A program made the translations under genes and the position numbers. The notes beneath the pieces are model-generated. The model saw nothing but the letters and a program-made list of their open reading frames with translations. It did no database searches and was not told where the DNA came from. Positions 17,028-25,452 of a DNA stretch of 34,341 nucleotides are shown here, in pieces (position 1 is the first letter of the stretch; each line of letters opens with the position of its first letter). Source of the DNA: Chloroflexota bacterium. Lineage in GTDB: Bacteria; Chloroflexota; Anaerolineae; DUEN01. The stretch covers positions 1 to 34,341 of the forward strand of contig JAADGJ010000121.1 of assembly GCA_013152435.1 (NCBI GenBank), read 5' to 3'.

Positions 17028-17156
17028 ACTCGTGCGGTTGATAGAGAGGAGGGAGTTGTTCGTCCAGGGAGTAATCATGAAGGGTGCGGCTTGACAGAGG
17101 TAGAGCGATCGTATCCAAGTAATTGGGAGAAGCAGGTTTGATGCGATCAGAAGCCC

Positions 17157-18638
17157 TTACAATGCGCTTCTTTCTTGCAGAAAAGAATCATATTGCCGGA
17201 TCAGCCGCAGGACTTCTAAGCGCAATACCTCGGGATAGATGGCTTTGTAGATCTCGCAATAGGGCGATTTCACATCGTAACGGCCAGTGGTGTAATAGGC
17301 TACGAGGGGACATCCTCCTCCACACCAGTACCGCCATTCGCAGTCTTGACATCCTGCTTTGGCGTCTACATGGGGATTCTGAACCCCTTTTTTGTCTCGA
17401 CGTATCGTCTTCAGAGGATCCTCTACCAAGGTATGGGTGATTGGGTGATGAAGCTCCATCGGGCACTTGGCGATCTCGCCGTGAGGTCCGATGACCAGAT
17501 AGTCGAGGCCTACGCTGCATGTATGCCCATGAGGGGCCATGAAGGAGGAGCGATCGATGAACGATCCGAGAAGGCTTCGCGAGGGTAAGTTTCTCTCGAT
17601 GACCCCGAGGGCCTCTTGTATAGCTTGGATGGTCATCTGCTGGCGTAGCTGTAGGCCTTCCGATGAGCTCGCGTGGGCGTTCTCTCGATAGAAGTTTAAG
17701 CTGAAGGGGAGATCCCGCTCGAGAAGGTAGGAGACCGTGTTGGGAAGTCCAGCGGCATTTTCGGCAGAGAGGGTCACGGAGATCTCTGGTACGAGTCCCC
17801 GTTGCAGACATTGATCGATGGCACGCATGACCTGGCGAGAGGACCCTCTTCCATCCGCAAACGGTCGCTGAATGTCGTGTGGTTCCTCGATGCCGTCTAA
17901 GGAGATCATGAGCCGAATAGAGCGATCCTGGATCGCCTTGATTTTTGCGGCATCCAGTAGAGTGCCATTGCTGAGAATGACTTCGTCTAAAGCGAGGGAA
18001 GTCGCGTCGGCTAGACGACAAGCGTGCTCATGCAAGGCCATGATGAGCCCAAATTGCAGGAGCGGTTCGCCGCCGGCATACTTGATCTGTATCTTTTGGT
18101 AGCCGTGTCGTATGGCCGATCGGAATATAGCCTCCAAGGCTTGCAGCCCTACTTCGCGGGGCATATGCTCCTGAGTTTTGCCGAGGTAGCAGTATGAACA
18201 GCGGAGATTACACGCGTTGGTGACGTGGAGCCACGCGATGAGGGTTCTTCTCTGTGGAAGGGCTTGCCGACTTGTTTCGCTCACCGATCTGATCAGACCG
18301 GTATGTGCCAGCCTGATAATGGCAGATCGCCGGCCGTCGCTGTTGCGAGAGAGGGCAGACTCCACGTGAACGGGATACGCGAACTCCTGCCAGAGTTCCC
18401 AGGCCGTTTGATTGAGCACGGCCACGGGAATCGGCCCCAAAGGGTTATAGAGCCCATGCCAATAGGGGTGGCTGGGGGACGAGATGATCTCCCGAGCATC
18501 GGTGACGGCCTGCCAGGTGCCCGGCGTCATTGTCGGCGCATAGCAGGGAAGGTCTAGCGCGCATGCGCAGTCGCAGTCTGATGTATGCAACTGCTCTGTT
18601 GTCGGATACAGTACGATGGGTGGATCTAAGCACGTCAT
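17157..18638 (-). CDS. Radical SAM/SPASM peptide-maturase-like enzyme
   Basis: 493 residues. The radical SAM core has C143-x3-C147-x2-C150 (NACNLRCSYC), the GGEP motif (189-192), and ISLDG (245-249). The C-terminal SPASM domain is complete: C374, G387-x4-C392, then C430-x2-C433-x5-C439-x3-C443 and C461, predicting two auxiliary 4Fe-4S clusters. SPASM enzymes of this type usually modify peptides (anSME, PqqE and RiPP maturases). The first ~130 residues carry a Cys cluster (C22, C24, C26, C32) and a segment at ~60-118 (WHGLYNPLG, LNQTAWELWQEF) resembling the PqqD-like peptide-recognition fold. The ATG (18636-18638) follows AAGGAG and overlaps the stop of a 22-codon ORF. Last gene of the low-GC cassette; the substrate is unknown. 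Confidence 0.88.
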   Translation of the reverse strand: MTCLDPPIVLYPTTEQLHTSDCDCACALDLPCYAPTMTPGTWQAVTDAREIISSPSHPYWHGLYNPLGPIPVAVLNQTAWELWQEFAYPVHVESALSRNSDGRRSAIIRLAHTGLIRSVSETSRQALPQRRTLIAWLHVTNACNLRCSYCYLGKTQEHMPREVGLQALEAIFRSAIRHGYQKIQIKYAGGEPLLQFGLIMALHEHACRLADATSLALDEVILSNGTLLDAAKIKAIQDRSIRLMISLDGIEEPHDIQRPFADGRGSSRQVMRAIDQCLQRGLVPEISVTLSAENAAGLPNTVSYLLERDLPFSLNFYRENAHASSSEGLQLRQQMTIQAIQEALGVIERNLPSRSLLGSFIDRSSFMAPHGHTCSVGLDYLVIGPHGEIAKCPMELHHPITHTLVEDPLKTIRRDKKGVQNPHVDAKAGCQDCEWRYWCGGGCPLVAYYTTGRYDVKSPYCEIYKAIYPEVLRLEVLRLIRQYDSFLQERSAL

Positions 18639-18703
18639 CGCTGCGGTGCTCCTTGTCGGTCAGCGACTAGCCTTTCGTGCAGAGTCAGCGAACCCGTTTG
18701 CAT
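18635..18703 (-). CDS. 22-residue ORF exactly filling the gap before the radical SAM gene
   Basis: Starts with ATG (18701-18703) 6 nt after the STAND-like gene ends. It reads MQTGSLTLHERL..., ending GAPQR, and its TGA overlaps the radical SAM ATG (ATGA). There is no good ribosome site of its own, and it contains the AAGGAG that serves the next gene. It may be a tiny substrate peptide, a coupling leader peptide, or chance. It has no Cys; the only Ser and Thr are near the N-terminus. Confidence 0.3.
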   Translation of the reverse strand: MQTGSLTLHERLVADRQGAPQR

Positions 18704-18709
18704 CGCGGG

Positions 18710-21700
18710 CTACGCACCACGGCTATTATCGCTGACCCACAGTTCTGGGGGACCGAATCGCTCGTTTAACCAGCGGATTAGACGGGTTTGTCGCCCCCTC
18801 AGAGGGTGATCTTCTGGAACGGTCTTCTTCAGCTCTTCCTCCGCTTTCAGTGCGCTCTCATAGAATGCTGGGAGCAGTTCCCTTTCCCAATTCCGACTTC
18901 TGCGGAGTCGATTCTCAAGGCCAATCTCCGCGCGCCGCAGATCGTAAGAGGGTTGTCCGATTAAGCAATTATACTCTAAGGATAGCGTGGCGTGCCAGGC
19001 TGCTCTCTTGACCGCTTCTGGATCCGCTCGCCACTCGCCGCGGAGTTGCTCATAGCAACGCAGCATTTCCATTTTCCCCAGCACGACCCAAAGCATGAGC
19101 TCGGCCCGGTTTGTTTCAATGATTGGAGGATAGTCAGGTTGCCACAAGTAGTCCTCGCCAATGGCCTGCTCGACCAATGCACAGATCTCCTCGATTTTCT
19201 CGGGTCGTTCTCGCTGGTAATGGTAGTGCCATCCGAGGTTCGTTAAGGCGAGGGTTGGCCAGAATGGGCTGCCGCCGATTTGGTTGATCTGGGTTCTCAC
19301 TTGGGGAAACCAACCGCTTTTGCGGCGTTCGATTCCAGAGGCTTGCAACAGCCTTCCTTCGGCTCTTTGATGTGCAGTGCGGTTCTTTTCTTTATCCGAG
19401 TCTCTGGTCACCCAAGCCACCTCGCGCCATAGGCACCCACTTTCGTTCAGGGCGGAAACCCAAGACTCTCGATCTGGTGTGCCTCTAAGCAGCTCAATGG
19501 CACCTGCTTTGATTTCCTCTTTTAATAAGAATATGCCCAATCTTTCCCCTGTGTATTCACTGCCCTCCAGATGTGCCAAAGCTCTGGGCAGGACTTCATG
19601 CCATCTGGCGCGCCATTGTGATAGGGCCTCACTCACCTCCTCATTCCATTGATAGCGCAGGGCTCGCGCCATGGTGATGCGTACAAGGCCCTCCAGACGA
19701 TGGTCTGGATATTCTCGCAGTAGCTCCAAAGCTTCCTCCGCAAAGCTCAGCCCCTTTTCCGGATCGCCGGCGCGAGTTTCCAGGATGGCTCGTACATTCA
19801 GAGCTCGGACTTGGTCATATACACTGTGGTTACGGACTGCATAGTTCAGGGCTTCCTTGGCTGTTTCACGCCCGTGTCGTTCATACCCCATCATCGTCAT
19901 CGCGTAGGCCTGGTTTGTGAGCACGCCGCTGATCCCTCCTAGGCCCAGTTGGCGCATCAACGCGGCGGCACGTTGGTAATAGGGGATCGCTTCTCTATAA
20001 TTGCCCCGCAACCGTCGGATATATCCCTGATAGTTGTATATAAGCGCTTGTAGCGTTTGGGTGGCCAGCTCCAAACCTCCGTCGCTTACTTTTGTTAAGG
20101 CGACTGCTGATTGATTCAAGGCTTCCTCAGCCGGCGAAAGATTCCCCTTCCGGATGAGGATGGTGGCTTGGAGGAAGTGCCGGTGTGCCTGACAAAGAGA
20201 AGGCATCTGTCGTGAGCCTGAGATTTGGGAGAGTAGTTGCTCGGCCTTCTTGATGTCGTTGAGCCAGTGAAGAGCTATCTCTGCCCTGCGGAGCGATTCG
20301 TCCCACTTCAGATATGTGCTGAGTTCACTCAGTTTCTCTGGGGAGCGCCCAAGCTCTTCCAGTTTTTCCTTCGTGCGCCGGAACTCGTTGCGCAGAAGCT
20401 GATACCAGGATGGCTCACGGGAGAGGATCGATTCACAGGAGTCTTCAAAGTAGGCGGCATATCCCCGGAGAGGGAAGAGCCAGGTGGTGTAGTGTACCCT
20501 CTCGACCTGTGCCATACGGTGCTGGACCTGGAATTCCGTGAACAGGACGGGGTATTCGCTCATGTTCCTGCGCAGATCTTCCATTTCCCGCTCGTAGTAG
20601 GCGATGATGCGTCCGAAAAGCTCCTCCTCCCTTTTGGGTGGAAGGTAACGGGCGAAGAGGGTGTATATTTCATCGTGCAAAAAGTAGGGGCGGCGCACAT
20701 TCCCCGGTCGCACCTTGACCAGGGTGAGCTTCGTCGCGGCGTCCAAGTACTTTTGGGCCTCTTCCGGTTCGATCCTGAGGATCTCTGCAAGGAGATCCGC
20801 GTTGGCGCCTTTATCCAGCGAGGCCATATGTTGGATTGTTGCTCCCAAGGGGGTCTCCAGGTTGGCCAGGTGTCTAATGAGCGCTTGATCTAGCGATGCT
20901 TGATCCGTTCGACCGTGGCCTTCAGGATCATAAAAGCCGGAGGGAAGGCTGCCCCCTGCGCGCAGGATGTCGGCGACCATGGCCATCCGTAGAGGTTGTC
21001 CAGCGGTTTCCCTATGCACGGGGATTTCCCCGTACGTGGCTAAATATCTGCGAATATTCTCTGCCCCTGCACGATCGCCGTCCTCGTCGACCTGGTGGGC
21101 CACTTGTTCCAGGTACTCTTTGCAATGCTGGAGGGAGAGGGGCTCTAACTCAAGGGGACCTTCAACGCGCCAGTGGGTCTTTCTTAGCGGCTGGATGAGA
21201 TCTCGATCCAACTGACTAGGGCGTCCCGCCATGATCACAACGACTCGGTTCCGTAGTGCGGGCAAGATCCTGTCACGTAACCACCTGGCGATGCTGGCCC
21301 CGCTGGGATCGAAGGGCCCCATCCACCCGATATCCATCTCATCGTCGCCGGCTATCGTGGACAATACTTCCGCGGTGTCCAGGAACAGCCAGATGTACTT
21401 CTTATCCGCCATGCTGTTCAAAGCTTGGATCAGGGCTTCTTCGGCTCGTTTCCAAGCCTTATTGGCCTCCTCCAGTTGTCGCAGCCTCAGGGCTTCTAAG
21501 GTTTTTCTATGTCGAGCGTGAAATGCACGGAAGCGAACTTGCTCCTGGGGGAACACGTCGGAGATAGCCTCGGCCAGCCCCTGAGGAGTCTGGTATTCCA
21601 GATGATATAGGTCGATCAGGCTCGCCGCCACAATGCTTTGGCGATCCTCGGCGAGCTGGGATCGCACCTCCTCCAGGACGGCGGTTTTCCCGATGCCCCC

Positions 21701-21838
21701 ATCTCCTTCCAAATAAATCAGTGCGGGGCGGCTGTGTTTCCGGGAAAACTCTTTGATGTTCTGGAGTATCTCCTCTCGTCCCACCAATGCGATGCGGCGC
21801 GCTCCGGATAGCTCTCTATCGAAACGATCCCAGCTCAT
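18710..21838 (-). CDS. Large STAND-like P-loop ATPase with helical (TPR-like) repeats
   Basis: 1042 residues from the ATG at 21838, preceded by GGGAGG and overlapping the upstream stop (ATGA). The frame is open further upstream to 21964 but inside the preceding gene. The ATPase domain has a Walker A G45-D-G-G-I-G50-K51-T52, a Walker B at IWLFLDTAE (149-157) and a sensor-like VVVIMAGRPSQ. A winged-helix-like segment follows (FLHDEIYTLFARYLP). Residues ~560-1000 are alpha-helical repeats with TPR character (YQGYIRRLRGNYREAIPYYQ). This is the layout of STAND/AP-ATPase switches: sensor repeats hold the NTPase inactive until a trigger binds. No obvious C- or N-terminal effector is present, so the effector may be a neighbour. 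Confidence 0.8.
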   Translation of the reverse strand: MSWDRFDRELSGARRIALVGREEILQNIKEFSRKHSRPALIYLEGDGGIGKTAVLEEVRSQLAEDRQSIVAASLIDLYHLEYQTPQGLAEAISDVFPQEQVRFRAFHARHRKTLEALRLRQLEEANKAWKRAEEALIQALNSMADKKYIWLFLDTAEVLSTIAGDDEMDIGWMGPFDPSGASIARWLRDRILPALRNRVVVIMAGRPSQLDRDLIQPLRKTHWRVEGPLELEPLSLQHCKEYLEQVAHQVDEDGDRAGAENIRRYLATYGEIPVHRETAGQPLRMAMVADILRAGGSLPSGFYDPEGHGRTDQASLDQALIRHLANLETPLGATIQHMASLDKGANADLLAEILRIEPEEAQKYLDAATKLTLVKVRPGNVRRPYFLHDEIYTLFARYLPPKREEELFGRIIAYYEREMEDLRRNMSEYPVLFTEFQVQHRMAQVERVHYTTWLFPLRGYAAYFEDSCESILSREPSWYQLLRNEFRRTKEKLEELGRSPEKLSELSTYLKWDESLRRAEIALHWLNDIKKAEQLLSQISGSRQMPSLCQAHRHFLQATILIRKGNLSPAEEALNQSAVALTKVSDGGLELATQTLQALIYNYQGYIRRLRGNYREAIPYYQRAAALMRQLGLGGISGVLTNQAYAMTMMGYERHGRETAKEALNYAVRNHSVYDQVRALNVRAILETRAGDPEKGLSFAEEALELLREYPDHRLEGLVRITMARALRYQWNEEVSEALSQWRARWHEVLPRALAHLEGSEYTGERLGIFLLKEEIKAGAIELLRGTPDRESWVSALNESGCLWREVAWVTRDSDKEKNRTAHQRAEGRLLQASGIERRKSGWFPQVRTQINQIGGSPFWPTLALTNLGWHYHYQRERPEKIEEICALVEQAIGEDYLWQPDYPPIIETNRAELMLWVVLGKMEMLRCYEQLRGEWRADPEAVKRAAWHATLSLEYNCLIGQPSYDLRRAEIGLENRLRRSRNWERELLPAFYESALKAEEELKKTVPEDHPLRGRQTRLIRWLNERFGPPELWVSDNSRGA

Positions 21839-22818
21839 AAGGACCTCCCGCAGCCAAGCTGTTGGTACAAACCCGGTTTCTCTGCTCGAAGCCATGCTCT
21901 CAACGCGTGACGGGCTGGCTCTGACCAGACGTATCCACTCTTGCCCGGCTCCCGGGCCCACCATCTCCGGAGAAGCATTCGCAGGCGGATGTAAAATGGG
22001 CTCTCTTTGCAGCCGATCTGATCGAGCACTGTTGACAGCTGTTCATCGTCTTCCGGATCGGCCATACAGGCCAGTGTGGAAGCCAGACTCAATTCTCTTT
22101 GGACTTCGCCCTGTGCGATAGGGTATCCGACACGTGTGGCCCAGTAGGTTAGGAACTGTTCAACGGCGCTGCCGATATCGCCATTGTTCCGGCAGAGCAA
22201 GGTGATCAAATATGGGGAGTGCTCTGTCCCGTCCAACAATTTTTTGATTTTAGGTAATAGAGAAGCCGCTAGCTGCTTGACCTGCCGTTTCCAGCCGGCT
22301 TCGGTAAATCCGTGTAGAATGAGTGGGATAGGGTGAGGTATGTCCCCACTCCAGCACCATCGCAGGGGATGTTGTTGGGCCATGATTACAAGGGAATGGC
22401 CGCGAATATGTGACCGCAGGACTCTATCCTCGAAGTCGAGTAGCAGCTCCTCATTTCGGAGTGCCGGCACATGATCGATCAGGAGAAGATATCCCCGCCG
22501 TTGACGGTCTGGCGTGCTATGGATTTGTTCATGAACGTGGTTGATGTATGCGGGTGAGGTTGCAAACTGATGTCGCTCTTCCAGGTCGATGTAAATGCCC
22601 TGGTGTGTATGGCTCAGATAGCGAAGGAGCCAGGTCTTCCCAATGCCGGGAGAGCCCGCCACGGGGATAATCCGGTCGAATGGGGCGGAGAGGGTGTTCT
22701 GCTCCCACGCCCGGATTTTTTCTGCGATGATCGGCTCGATGTCGTCCGCGCGATGATCTTCTACGTAGCGTTCGATTGTGAAAGGTTCGGGTGGGGGAGG
22801 AGATAGGATCTGAGACAT
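21835..22818 (-). CDS. Small AAA/STAND-type P-loop ATPase
   Basis: 327 residues. Walker A is G55-S-P-G-I-G60-K61-T62 and Walker B is YLLLIDHV (110-117). A short region before it is rich in Pro. After the ATPase fold comes a helical C-terminus (LASTLACMADPEDDEQL, then a Trp/Arg-rich end with RRWWAREPG). No effector domain is recognised. It is 22 nt after the membrane protein gene and overlaps the large ATPase gene by ATGA, so the three products are probably made in fixed ratio and may act together. Compared with the next gene it lacks repeats, so it could be a regulator or partner of that switch. The start ATG follows AGGGGAA. Confidence 0.75.
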   Translation of the reverse strand: MSQILSPPPPEPFTIERYVEDHRADDIEPIIAEKIRAWEQNTLSAPFDRIIPVAGSPGIGKTWLLRYLSHTHQGIYIDLEERHQFATSPAYINHVHEQIHSTPDRQRRGYLLLIDHVPALRNEELLLDFEDRVLRSHIRGHSLVIMAQQHPLRWCWSGDIPHPIPLILHGFTEAGWKRQVKQLAASLLPKIKKLLDGTEHSPYLITLLCRNNGDIGSAVEQFLTYWATRVGYPIAQGEVQRELSLASTLACMADPEDDEQLSTVLDQIGCKESPFYIRLRMLLRRWWAREPGKSGYVWSEPARHALRAWLRAEKPGLYQQLGCGRSL

Positions 22819-22840
22819 GTCTGTTCCCCTGTCGTGACTT

Positions 22841-25183
22841 TTAGCGATTCAGTTCGTTGCCGGCGCGTACCAGGTCTGCTGGTGTGCTTTGGCCTAGTGT
22901 GGTAAGCGCTTGAGTCGAAGTGTCTTTGGTGGAGTATTCAAGGGCCATGAGAAAGTCCTTAAGGCCCTCTTCCCCTTCTCCCCAGTCACAAGTGGATAAA
23001 CGATGTTCTAGCAGGCCTCGTAGGTCATCCTGATCCCATCTAACTTCGAGATGGTCTTCTGGCAGGGTATCGGGAGAGAAGATCTTAGGCACGGTGAGAT
23101 GCCAGAACCCTTCCTCTTGTAGGATTCGGAGCCAGCCATCCGGAGCTGGCGGTGACTTTAGCTCGATCCACAGGAAGATATGAAAGCGCTCGCCGGGGAC
23201 AAGTCGGCTGAGCGCTGCCTCTTCCATGCTTACGCGAATGGCCTCTAGCAAGTACGGCCAGTCCTCTCGGCAGTAAGGCCTGTGCGCGAAGGCGTTGTAC
23301 AGAACATCAGCCAACAGAAGGCCTTGCTCCTGTGTTGGTAGGCCATATTCACCGAGCCGACCTAAGACGGTAGATGGGGCCCCAGCCCAATGCGTGAGGA
23401 AAGCGATAATTTGCTCTTGAGCCTTTCGTTGGGCAGCAAGCAGCCAGAAAGGATCTTCTGCTAGGGTTGTAAGCAGGTTTTCCCCCAGAGCGTGCTCCGC
23501 CTGGTGCCATAGGTAGTTTGCGTCCGGCTTGCCATTCAGTAGTAGGTAGAGGGATAGCGCCGGCTTTCGACCCCAAAACCTGCGCGTGTGCCGCCCCATC
23601 CAGATGAACGTGGTCGTTCCCGTGCCGGGCTTTGCGACGAAGATGCTGGGTTCTGGCGCATCGATTCGATGCCATAGAGGATGTCCGTCCCAGAATAGGC
23701 CTGCAACCGGACGATCATCATGGCTAGGCGCTTTCGGAGGCAGCCGAGGATCATCCTCCGCCTTGACCGGCCCGAACGGCCAGTGCCAGATTGGGTCACT
23801 CTTGCTGTCTTGACGGTATTTTTTACGGTATTCTTCTATGCTCTTGCCCGTGTTCTCACTTAAACGGTATCTGACCTCTGGGGGCCATAGTCGCTGGTGC
23901 GGCTTTACGGGGTTGGGCGGGGAGGGGTTTTTGTTCCACTCTGTGAGCCATTCGTTCACTCTCGGGTCGTTTAATCTTCGGAGCAGATATCGACCGGTGG
24001 CCTTCCCCTCTCGGTACCATAGTTCCTGTAGCCTTTGCCTAAGTTCGGTTGCGTCGAGCGCCAATTGTTTTACCACTTCCGTGGCCGTCTCCTCGGCGCT
24101 CAAGCCTAAGACCTGAAACGCCTGGATCGTGAGTTTCAGTACGTCCTCGTAATCGAGAGGCCTCTCAGGGGAACCAACGAGTCGACGAAATCTCTTGAGG
24201 ATCTCTTTCTGCTCATCATCAGGGAACCCGACCCCTTCCGACATCTCCTCCAGCCATATATCGAACGACTCTAGAGAAGCCTGCTTTTGCTGAAGTTGTG
24301 TTGCGATCTGGGCGCGTAATTCGTAAGTCCATATTTTCCATTCATCGTGTGGCTGGATGATTCTTTGAAATGTGTGCCTAAGGCGTGCTTCTAATTCTCC
24401 TCTTTTTCCCCAATCTGGTAGTCTGTTGTATAGATTTAAGAACAATCTCCCTATCTGGGTAACCTCTTCGTTGTCCAGCTTCTCTATATCTGCCTGGATC
24501 GATCTCCGTACCTGGGCTCGTTGTGATTCTCGATAGTCAAAGTAAAACTTCGTTATGCCACCTATGCCAGCAACAATGGTTAGGAATAGCGTGCTGAAGA
24601 TGATGTTTAGTATATGCAGTGTTCCTGCCTCGATAGGGGTTTGCAAGGGGATTGATATGGTCTTATCAGTATTGTCCACCGTCACCTGAATCGACACTTT
24701 CTTGGGTAGTTGCTCTGTACGCAGGTAGCGCATTTGTAAGATATACCGTGGGGCGATGACCTCCTCTTTATCGACTAAGACCTCGATCTGAGGTGCTGGG
24801 ATTTCCCTTCCGTAATAGTTCAGGAAAATCAAATTGTTGTCCTTCGGTTTGAGGATGATTCTCTTGATCGTCTCGTCTGGTAGATGCTTGCATTCTTTCT
24901 TGGAGGATTTCCATCCCCAGATTGTTAATGTCTGGTTGGGGGTTCCCTCTGGGGTGATAGAGAGTGGTATCTCCTCCGGTAAGCGCATTTGCAGTATGTA
25001 ACAAGCATCAGGAGAGACATCTTCCACGCGGCTAAGCTGTGTTTTGTCGAGGCCTAAATGGGATAGAATGATGGGAGAGAACCCTTGATATAAGATTGCG
25101 ATGATAATATACACGAGTACGATGCTGAGCCAATGGGATTGAATCCAATTTGTAATCCTTTGCCTGAAGGGTTTCAATGACAT
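22841..25183 (-). CDS. Two-TM protein with degenerate P-loop-like cytoplasmic domain
   Basis: 780 residues, no known family recognised. TM1 lies at ~18-38 and TM2 at ~190-212. Between them is an extracytoplasmic region of two similar beta-rich segments that each begin with YILQMR (62-67 and 147-152), a likely duplication. The cytoplasmic part has a charged helical stretch (215-400), then a domain with FVAKPGTGTTTF (515-526). This sits where a Walker A would (GxxxxGKT), but Gly-517 is Ala and Lys-523 is Thr, so nucleotide binding is probably lost. This fits an inactive-STAND-like module (inference). TAGGA lies 6 nt upstream of the ATG. First gene of the cassette and the lowest in GC (line 24841-24900 counts 27 of 60 GC). 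Confidence 0.7.
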   Translation of the reverse strand: MSLKPFRQRITNWIQSHWLSIVLVYIIIAILYQGFSPIILSHLGLDKTQLSRVEDVSPDACYILQMRLPEEIPLSITPEGTPNQTLTIWGWKSSKKECKHLPDETIKRIILKPKDNNLIFLNYYGREIPAPQIEVLVDKEEVIAPRYILQMRYLRTEQLPKKVSIQVTVDNTDKTISIPLQTPIEAGTLHILNIIFSTLFLTIVAGIGGITKFYFDYRESQRAQVRRSIQADIEKLDNEEVTQIGRLFLNLYNRLPDWGKRGELEARLRHTFQRIIQPHDEWKIWTYELRAQIATQLQQKQASLESFDIWLEEMSEGVGFPDDEQKEILKRFRRLVGSPERPLDYEDVLKLTIQAFQVLGLSAEETATEVVKQLALDATELRQRLQELWYREGKATGRYLLRRLNDPRVNEWLTEWNKNPSPPNPVKPHQRLWPPEVRYRLSENTGKSIEEYRKKYRQDSKSDPIWHWPFGPVKAEDDPRLPPKAPSHDDRPVAGLFWDGHPLWHRIDAPEPSIFVAKPGTGTTTFIWMGRHTRRFWGRKPALSLYLLLNGKPDANYLWHQAEHALGENLLTTLAEDPFWLLAAQRKAQEQIIAFLTHWAGAPSTVLGRLGEYGLPTQEQGLLLADVLYNAFAHRPYCREDWPYLLEAIRVSMEEAALSRLVPGERFHIFLWIELKSPPAPDGWLRILQEEGFWHLTVPKIFSPDTLPEDHLEVRWDQDDLRGLLEHRLSTCDWGEGEEGLKDFLMALEYSTKDTSTQALTTLGQSTPADLVRAGNELNR

Positions 25184-25293
25184 TGGAATCCTACCATACT
25201 CTATCTTTCTTTGTCTTTGCTGCTCAAAAGACTGTCTATGGGCGGAATGCGTGTGAGAGGGCGTTGGCGCGTGGTTTCGCTGGGCTCACGTGC

Positions 25294-25323
25294 AGTATAG
25301 CTCATGGCAGCGTTGATTGTCAA
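25294..25323 (-). promoter_or_regulatory. Near-consensus promoter of the low-GC cassette
   Basis: On the minus strand TTGACA (25318-25323), 18-bp spacer, TATACT (25294-25299). It is the best sigma70-type site I see in the window. The predicted start near 25287 gives a ~104-nt leader before the membrane protein. The rest of the 269-bp divergent gap (25184-25452) holds no gene. Confidence 0.75.
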
Positions 25324-25387
25324 TGTTTATATGCGCTGTCTCAGTTTCCGTATCGATCGACTAGCTGGTGAGGTGACGGCCGGGCGC

Positions 25388-25416
25388 TGGACAACGGTCG
25401 CTTTCTCGGGGAAAAT
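25388..25416 (+). promoter_or_regulatory. Promoter candidate for the epimerase
   Basis: TGGACA (25388-25393), 17-bp spacer, GAAAAT (25411-25416). The -35 is one base off consensus; the -10 matches only 4 of 6. It would leave a ~30-nt leader before the GTG at 25453. Confidence 0.35.
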
Positions 25417-25452
25417 AGGGGAGCCTCGCAGGCTGGTGGGAAGGAGTGACAT

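Noticed and set aside
15370-17094. A 574-codon plus-strand open frame opposite argS
   Set aside because: argS has intact class I synthetase motifs; the opposing frame is rich in low-complexity Leu, Gly, Val and His sequence typical of shadows.
16930-17156. A 16-codon ORF (starting MITPW) as a possible precursor peptide for the radical SAM enzyme
   Set aside because: It lies between that gene's stop and argS, where the argS promoter sits, with no ribosome site. The 22-codon ORF at 18635-18703 is better placed.
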